The notes under the pieces are model-generated. The model was not told the DNA's origin. It saw only the letters and a program-made list of their open reading frames with translations, and made no database searches. From the NCBI GenBank assembly GCA_030374805.1, contig JARGSG010000084.1, forward strand, positions 124,001 to 188,000: DNA of 64,000 bases, in the 5' to 3' direction. Made by a program: the position numbers and the translations under genes. The stretch comes from Gracilaria gracilis (lineage: Eukaryota > Rhodophyta > Florideophyceae > Gracilariales > Gracilariaceae). This document shows positions 58,833 through 64,000 of this stretch, piece after piece. Within the stretch, counting starts at the first letter, position 1. Each line of letters opens with the position of its first letter.

Positions 58833-60200
58833 ATGCCCACCGTGTCCACCGTATCTATGTCAACTCACGAGAGCATGTCGTCTTACTCCCGAGTGGGCTT
58901 TATCGGCTGCGGAAACATTGGAGAACCCATGATCCTTGGGTTGCTTCAGAATGGGTTCAAAGTTGGCGTGTACGACATTCGCAAGTTAGCAACTGACAAA
59001 GCGGTAGCCGCTGGCGCCGAGTGGTGTCCTTCACCGCGACAAGCTGCACAACACTGTGATATCCTGTGCACCTGCCTGCCTTTGCCGATTCACGTGCGAC
59101 AGGTCATGCTTGGTGACAATGGCGGTCTGGAAGCGATGAGGTCAAACTCTATATGGATCGACTGTTCAACCACCGACTACCACAACACGCTACACATCGC
59201 GGAGCAAGCCGAGCGAAAGCAGGTGATGTGTCTTGAAGCGCCAGTATCGGACCTCAGTCACATGGGCGTAGATTTCTGTAATATCGCCTTCTATGTGGGC
59301 GGCGAAAAGAAACCATTTGATTTGTGCCAAAAGTTCTTCTCAAGCACTGGTAAGAAAACCTTCCACGTAGGAAGGATCGGGATGGCTCAAAATGCAAAGC
59401 TGCTGACCAACCTGTTGTTCTACGGTGCGCTGGTGAACTTTGGCGAGGCTACTGCTGTGGTTCAGGCTGCTGGCATTCCCATGCACTGGTGGTGGCAGTG
59501 CTTGCAGAACAGTCATGGACGTAGTCAGATGGCGGTGGAATACGCACCCTTGGTATTCGACGGAAGCTATGACTCGTCATGCAGCTTGTTAATCGGTGAG
59601 AAGGATATGATGCTTACTGTGAAGTTGGGTAAGGAACTAGCTGTTGATGTGCCATTTGCCGAAGTGATAAACGCAGCGTACAGGGAGGGTGTGAAGCGAT
59701 ACGACAGGAACGAAGGAGAATTGATTATCGTGCGCGTCACTGAAGATGATAACAAGGTTGAATTCAGAATCCCAAACTTCTACGCCCCCTCACCGTATGG
59801 ATCGAACAAAGCGTATAAACACGCGGAAGAAATGGAAGTGGACGACTTCGGACGCGAGACACCGGCTCCACCGAAGTGGGTTAAGGCACCGCCGTTTGAA
59901 GGCAGTGACGAGCAGAGGGAGGTGATTAACACGGCGTGCGAGTACCTGGCGTTGGTGAATGAGGCTCTGTACGACGAAGCGTTTCGACTCGGAAAGGGGA
60001 TGGATCTAGACGACGAACAGCTGCGGCACATGATGGTGTGGAGCTGTGGCGCGAGCTGGATTTCCGATTACGGGCAACAATTTCGGGCGGAGTACCAGGT
60101 GCTGGACAAGATGAGTGCATTTGTGAAGGCACATGGCGTGAAATTGCGATCGTTCGCGGCGGTGGAGCGCGCCTTGCGTACGCGCCACGGATGGCGCTGA
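58833..60200 (+). CDS. Beta-hydroxyacid dehydrogenase (HIBADH/6PGDH family) with extended C-terminus
   Basis: The 455-residue product (ATG 58833) is a member of the NAD(P)-dependent 3-hydroxyisobutyrate / glyoxylate reductase family. A Rossmann domain starts with Val-Gly-Phe-Ile-Gly-Cys-Gly-Asn-Ile-Gly near residue 30. The Asp-Cys-Ser-Thr-Thr and Glu-Ala-Pro-Val-Ser motifs (family substrate-binding signature Asp-x-Ser-Thr and Glu-Ala-Pro-Val-Ser-Gly) and the catalytic-lysine segment Gly-x-x-Gln-Asn-Ala-Lys-Leu-Leu-x-Asn follow. The normal family length is about 290-300; here another 150 residues follow. Their last part (Leu-Val-Asn-Glu-Ala-Leu-Tyr-Asp-Glu-Ala-x-x-Leu-Gly-Lys-Gly-Met-Asp-Leu) resembles a second copy of the helical C-terminal domain, as if partly duplicated. 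The usual Gly after Val-Ser is Asp here, so substrate range may be shifted. The in-frame GTG at 58806 is rejected. Confidence 0.75.
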   Translation: MPTVSTVSMSTHESMSSYSRVGFIGCGNIGEPMILGLLQNGFKVGVYDIRKLATDKAVAAGAEWCPSPRQAAQHCDILCTCLPLPIHVRQVMLGDNGGLEAMRSNSIWIDCSTTDYHNTLHIAEQAERKQVMCLEAPVSDLSHMGVDFCNIAFYVGGEKKPFDLCQKFFSSTGKKTFHVGRIGMAQNAKLLTNLLFYGALVNFGEATAVVQAAGIPMHWWWQCLQNSHGRSQMAVEYAPLVFDGSYDSSCSLLIGEKDMMLTVKLGKELAVDVPFAEVINAAYREGVKRYDRNEGELIIVRVTEDDNKVEFRIPNFYAPSPYGSNKAYKHAEEMEVDDFGRETPAPPKWVKAPPFEGSDEQREVINTACEYLALVNEALYDEAFRLGKGMDLDDEQLRHMMVWSCGASWISDYGQQFRAEYQVLDKMSAFVKAHGVKLRSFAAVERALRTRHGWR

Positions 60201-61023
60201 ATTTTGGCGGGGCGGCTGCATGCTCCCACTGGGGTTGGCAAGGCCATTTGCTCATCTTTTTCAAAGTTTGCAGACTTGTACTCTTGAATGCCAAGAAGCC
60301 TTCGCCGTTCTTCATCGCTTCACTTCTTCATCTTGCTTTTTCTCCATCGGTCCATCTGTAGGGCTACATCATGCAGTAAACAGTCTTTTGTTCCAGTCTT
60401 TACATTTACGAGGGAGGAAAAAAATTGATTTAGGGTCATGCAAGCTTTGCCGAATCTTCTTAGTATGGCTAGATACCTGACGTAACTCAAATAACGGTAC
60501 ACGAACTTCGTATATTTCATTGGTACCGTTGGTACCAACGGTACCAACGGTATACGAACCTCGTGTATAATCATTTAATTGATAGTACGTCCAATTTGGA
60601 AGTCAAAAGCTAAGGGTTACCTCCTTGGCCTAGAGTCCTTTTCCTTCTTTCCGAGTTGGCATGTTGGGTGATTTCGACTGAACGTAAATTTGGATGTTGT
60701 CGTATGAATTTCCGAGTTGTCTTAAACTCTTCCTCTTATTAGATTGCGTTCTATGGAGTGATTGCGATTAGATCTCCTAGAAAAAATAGCTCGCTCACGT
60801 TTGACATGGCTGTTTGCCAGGGGGGAGAGTTTTTCTCTCTGGTATAAAACAGAAGGCTCACAATGAACTCCGACCATCTCCTGGTACTTAATGGAGGAAA
60901 GCGTCCAAGGAACTCAGACGACAACTCGAGAAGTTTGACAGATTCTTTTCGGGGCCTGCTTATCTTCTCTTGTCGGCGTCAAAGTAGCATCGGCATTTGC
61001 CCTTTTCCGATTTTTTCTACAAC
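60201..61023. promoter_or_regulatory. Intergenic region with TACCNNNGGTA array and TATA box
   Basis: TACCGTTGGTA (60524-60534), TACCAACGGTA (60533-60543) and TACCAACGGTA (60542-60552) overlap with a 9-bp period. They are flanked by related segments (ACGGTACACGAACTTCG and ACGGTATACGAACCTCG). A good TATAAAAC box lies at 60843-60850; its start would fall after the ATG at 60863, so the following gene more likely begins at 61024. Confidence 0.5.
60524..60552. repeat. TACCNNNGGTA tandem array (9-bp period)
   Basis: Three near-palindromic units overlap by two bases each, so GGTACC junctions recur every 9 bp. Equivalent runs or single copies occur at 13090, 15507, 15523, 27891, 27910, 37981, 56167, 56254, 56270, 63789, 63798, 63807 and 63849, all between genes. 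Unit centres vary (AAC, AAG, AAA, GTT, GTC, CTT). Confidence 0.75.
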
Positions 61024-61643
61024 ATGGTCAAGTACGCAGCTCAAGTCCTGGAGGATCGAAACGAGAACCTTCTTCACCTGCTCAGTGAAATTAAAGACGG
61101 GGCGCGCTCTGTCACTGGATTCGTACAGAGTAAACATGGCGTACAGACAGTCGATGAAGGAGCAAAGCATCTTGAACAACCACTGAGACACAAGTATACT
61201 GGTTTGTTTAATGGAAATTCAACAACATATATACGAGAAGTTGATGCCAACGCAAGGAAAACTACTGACAATAAGAAGATGTTAAGAATGAGTGGCGTTC
61301 GAAACTTCAAGAGGGTCTTGGAGCAGCGATACCGATGATTTCGTCTGCAATTGCTGGATATAAGCTCCATGACGTATGGAACCAATGCATTGCGGATGGC
61401 ATCGTGGACTCAAATGACTTCTTAGAACTTGGCCTGACCATGGCTAGTTCAGTTGGTCCTCTTCCCCAGCGTATTGTGGCTTCTCAAATGGCTTCTGTCA
61501 TAGACGCAGAGAATGGCGAAGAACTTTGCGAAGCAGAATCCATCGTAGAAAATGCTCAAAGTATGGGTGGCGAGGAAGGTGGATTGATAGAAGTAGTGAA
61601 CGGTGTCTTCTCTTCCATTTCTGACATCTTTTCCGGTTTTTGA
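61024..61643 (+). pseudogene. Unknown gene broken by a frameshift
   Basis: I do not recognise this gene. Two plus-strand frames follow each other. The first (61024-61338, 104 residues, start Met-Val-Lys-Tyr) is helical and charged. The second is open from 61275 to 61643 and has Ala/Gly/Ser-rich hydrophobic segments, then an acidic stretch and a hydrophobic end (Phe-Ser-Gly-Phe). They overlap by about 60 bp and meet at an ATGA (61335-61338) where the first frame's stop and an ATG of the second share bases. The overlap region reads as protein in the second frame from 61275, so the two halves look like one gene with a 1-nt loss near 61272-61278. A TATA box lies at 60843. Whether it is dead, mis-assembled or translated with frameshifting cannot be told. 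Confidence 0.45.
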
Positions 61644-62840
61644 TTGAGTATAGGACTTCAGCAAACACCTTTAGTTGCAACAGACACAGCCGACAGTTTG
61701 TTGTTAAACTAATACTATTATTGTGATACATGTATACCAGCCCGATGAATGTGGAGCGGCTGTTGATATGGAGGTGCGGAAGAACACGTACGTTCAATGG
61801 AGAAAAATAGAGAAGGCTTTCGTCCGACAGCTGAGACGGAGATTCTTCAAAGCCATTAAGCATCTGGTGATTTCCTCTTCTTCAATACGGACATCAACCG
61901 CCACTCTCTACGTTGAAGTAAAACTTTCTCTACGGGAATTGAACTTCCGTGTTTTTCCTCATGAAGAAGACTAACAGCCTATGTTGTTTGTACCTTTGCT
62001 GCCAGTGACTTGGGTTTCTTGAGGACGCATTATGGGTAATTGGGGGACGTGGGCAAGCCTCTGGCGTCATATGTGCAACCTGCGCGCTCATAATAAAGAA
62101 GAAGATGAACAGTATGCGGAAATTGTCTAATCAGGTCTTTTTTTCTTCTCTAATGCGGACATCAACCTTCAATATCTACCTAGGTTGAAGAAAAAAGTTT
62201 TCTGCAGAAAGTTTTCTCTCATTAATAAGGCTAACAGCAGGTCTTGAAGAGTGAAATGGCCCCGCTTTTCTGACGGCCGGTGATTTCTTCTCTGCCTTTT
62301 TTTTCAAGAAGACCTGATGTTTTTTTCAAACCATGTGTACTTGCCCCTTGTAAGTGGCACGGCTACAGATTTTTGGTTGGTGATTACTACGTAGAAGGAA
62401 GTGTAGCCGTTGTTCTTATTGTTTGCCTTGTACGAGACAAGTTTACTATGGGAAAGGACGGAGCAATTTCTTTGTTTATTGTGAGAGCGCAGGTTTATTC
62501 CTCGTAACGTATGGTTTTTTTTTTTCACACGTCAGACGTGCACAAAGTTTTTGGGGATAAACGAAGGTCCATAAAGGAGTGTCTGCCTGTAACGTTTCCT
62601 GTTGGCTATGAACCACAAATCTGCCTGCAGTCCCTTTGAGCTCTGGCGTGATTTCTAGTTTTGAAAGGAAAAAGCAAAAAGTCAAAGCTGTTCTCCTCTG
62701 CTTGAGCACTTCCCTACTAGATAGCAATAGTTTTTGCCTCTTCATCCCTTGCTCCATTCGTTGAACCTCATCATCTATCCTCTTCAACTCACAGGCAGGA
62801 GGGCACACCACGACACCACGACAAGGCGCTCTCCACATAG
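61644..62840. other. Non-coding stretch
   Basis: Two short plus-strand segments resemble each other (the TACGTTGAAG / GGACATCAACC type near 61880-61970 and 62155-62230), which suggests a local repeat of about 80 bp. A minus-strand frame (62476-62922) lacks an ATG. No gene is called. Confidence 0.4.
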
Positions 62841-63182
62841 ATACTGGATGAGTTTGAGAATATTCTTTCTCTAAGAGAAGCAGAAACGGCTTTGGCACAG
62901 ATTTATGTGGGACATACGCCAAGTTTGCACCCTCTTGGATCTCATTTATTTGGGAAGAAGCTGGTTTGTAACTGTAGGCCTGGTGTTCTGAATGATGTAG
63001 ACCACTACCTTCTCAGATGCCCTAAGAGAAACTTGTCAAGACGCTTATGTCTACCTCCTAGTCGTGAACGCCAGGAAAAATCCGTTCCTAGTATTGTTAG
63101 AAAATGGCCCGTAAGAGTGTTGGCCTTTCTGGTGAGAGAGCGTTTCTTTGAGCAGAAACGTTCTGCACCAAGCCATAATTGA
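62841..63182 (+). mobile_element. Non-LTR retrotransposon reverse-transcriptase tail remnant
   Basis: A 113-codon open stretch without an ATG resembles the far C-terminus of retroelement polyproteins: an Ala-x-x-Ala-Leu-Ala-x-x-Tyr-Val-Gly-His-Thr-Pro-x-x-x-x-Leu segment, then a zinc-ribbon-like Cys-x-Cys...Asp-His-Tyr-Leu-Leu-x-Cys-Pro, then Leu-Ala-Phe-Leu-x-x-x-Arg-Phe-Phe. It is bounded upstream by a stop near 62838, so it is a 5'-truncated fragment, as is common for non-LTR elements. No polymerase core is present. Confidence 0.5.
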
Positions 63183-64000
63183 GCTAGTGCACTCATAAAC
63201 AGAGAGAGATATATATATACTGCGTTGTGCCGCCAGAGATATCTTCTTCTTCTTCTTCTTTGTAATTGTGAGCGAGATACGCCTATTTACTCGTATCGCA
63301 TGGGGTTCGTGAAAGGAACGCCCCAATACTTATAACGCGTCTTTGATAAGCTACTGTAGCTACAAACTAAAACTCTTCAGCCGTGTTACGCTCACTGAGC
63401 TATGTTTTGTTACGCAAACCAGCGTTAGGTCTTAAAGGTACTCTCGTCTGCGTGAGCATTTCGCTACCGACAATCATCGCCGTCGTATCCCATGTTCCTA
63501 TTCATGTTCGTCATACCTCTTCATTCACCCTCGTTATGGGTCAGCGACAGAGGGGCGCCACAGATATGTTGGCAACATTCCTGTCGTCCAATGCTCACTT
63601 CATCGGCGACGTCAGACAAAAAAAGAACCAGTGTTACAGGTCGTTGGGATCTGGCAAACCCCCTCGTGACGAGCTGGTTTGCGTTCGCGTTCGTAAACAG
63701 AGAGAAACAGAGGAGAGACCAGAACACTGGTTTGACTCGTCGGCGGTGCATGTGATACTAATGACGTCGACATCTCTTCAATCCTTTGTACCAAAGGTAC
63801 CAACGATACCAGGGGTAACGATAGCCCTCTTATACCGTCTTACTGAGCTACCCTTGGTAAGAGGGAGTGGACTGCAGATTAGCGACCACAAATCGAATGT
63901 AGGCCAAAATCGACAAGCAGAAAAGGAAGCTTGACGACCTCAGCGGCATACCGAAGGTAGATGTACAGTAATCACGACGCACATCAAACTAATTTATGGT
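63183..64000. other. Window end with TACCNNNGGTA array and TTC repeat
   Basis: (TA)n near 63211-63219 and (CTT)n near 63243-63260 are simple repeats. TACCAAAGGTA (63789-63799), TACCAACGATA (63798-63808) and TACCAGGGGTA (63807-63817) overlap with a 9-bp period, and TACCCTTGGTA follows at 63849-63859. The long frame 63383-63934 runs across the array, lacks an ATG start and is not called. Confidence 0.5.

Noticed and set aside
63383-63934. A 183-codon plus-strand frame near the window end
   Set aside because: It starts with GTG, crosses the TACCNNNGGTA array and has no domain.
1-64000. CRISPR arrays, bacterial operons, ribosome-binding sites or prophage
   Set aside because: Introns, TATA/E2F promoters and nuclear-type genes show eukaryotic nuclear DNA; no spaced direct-repeat array was seen.

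Overview
This window is nuclear DNA of a small, gene-dense, intron-poor eukaryote. Protein-coding genes lie on both strands, have Kozak-like ATGs and are mostly single-exon; three genes carry short GT-AG introns. Two bacterial-type aminoacyl-tRNA synthetases with N-terminal presequences (TyrRS, LeuRS), a bL28-type organellar ribosomal protein and a bacterial-style (CrtX-like) glycosyltransferase fit a unicellular alga, possibly of red-algal type. The species and even the phylum are not proven from the sequence.

Layout. 1-2.7 kb: FG-nucleoporin NUP54 and a TraB-domain protein. 2.7-13.8 kb: a repeat-rich, decayed zone with an apparently intact hAT transposase, a frameshifted mitoribosomal bL28 gene, a 51-bp perfect palindrome, a polyubiquitin pseudogene split by an 0.83-kb insertion, and an AT-rich frame without an ATG. 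13.8-24.2 kb: CrtX-like glycosyltransferase, DNA polymerase delta subunit POLD3, organellar TyrRS divergent from a stand-alone ZnT5/MTP12 N-terminal membrane domain, a bZIP factor and a small coiled-coil protein. 26-38 kb: orphan genes, a PHO80-like cyclin, PPWD1 (WD plus cyclophilin, three exons), a SAS-6-like protein divergent from a four-helix membrane protein, and a Lifeguard/TMBIM protein (two exons). 39-52.7 kb: a large bZIP factor (two exons), MCM3 head-to-head with MCMBP, organellar LeuRS, and the GINS subunit PSF3. 53-60.2 kb: a Myb/SANT-like protein, a 2OG-Fe(II) oxygenase, a METTL27-like methyltransferase, a MULE-like MITE with a 9-bp target duplication, and a beta-hydroxyacid dehydrogenase. 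60.2-64 kb: a broken unknown gene, a reverse-transcriptase tail remnant and clusters of a palindromic intergenic motif.

How the genes fit together. Four genes are core S-phase machinery (POLD3, MCM3, MCMBP, PSF3). Their upstream regions, and that of the SAS-6-like gene, contain E2F-type motifs (TTTCCCGC, TTTGGCGC and their complements), which suggests a cell-cycle regulon scattered through the window. A second recurrent intergenic signal is the near-palindrome TACCNNNGGTA, sometimes in overlapping 9-bp-periodic runs; I know of no named element that matches it. No rRNA, tRNA, CRISPR array or replication origin could be supported.
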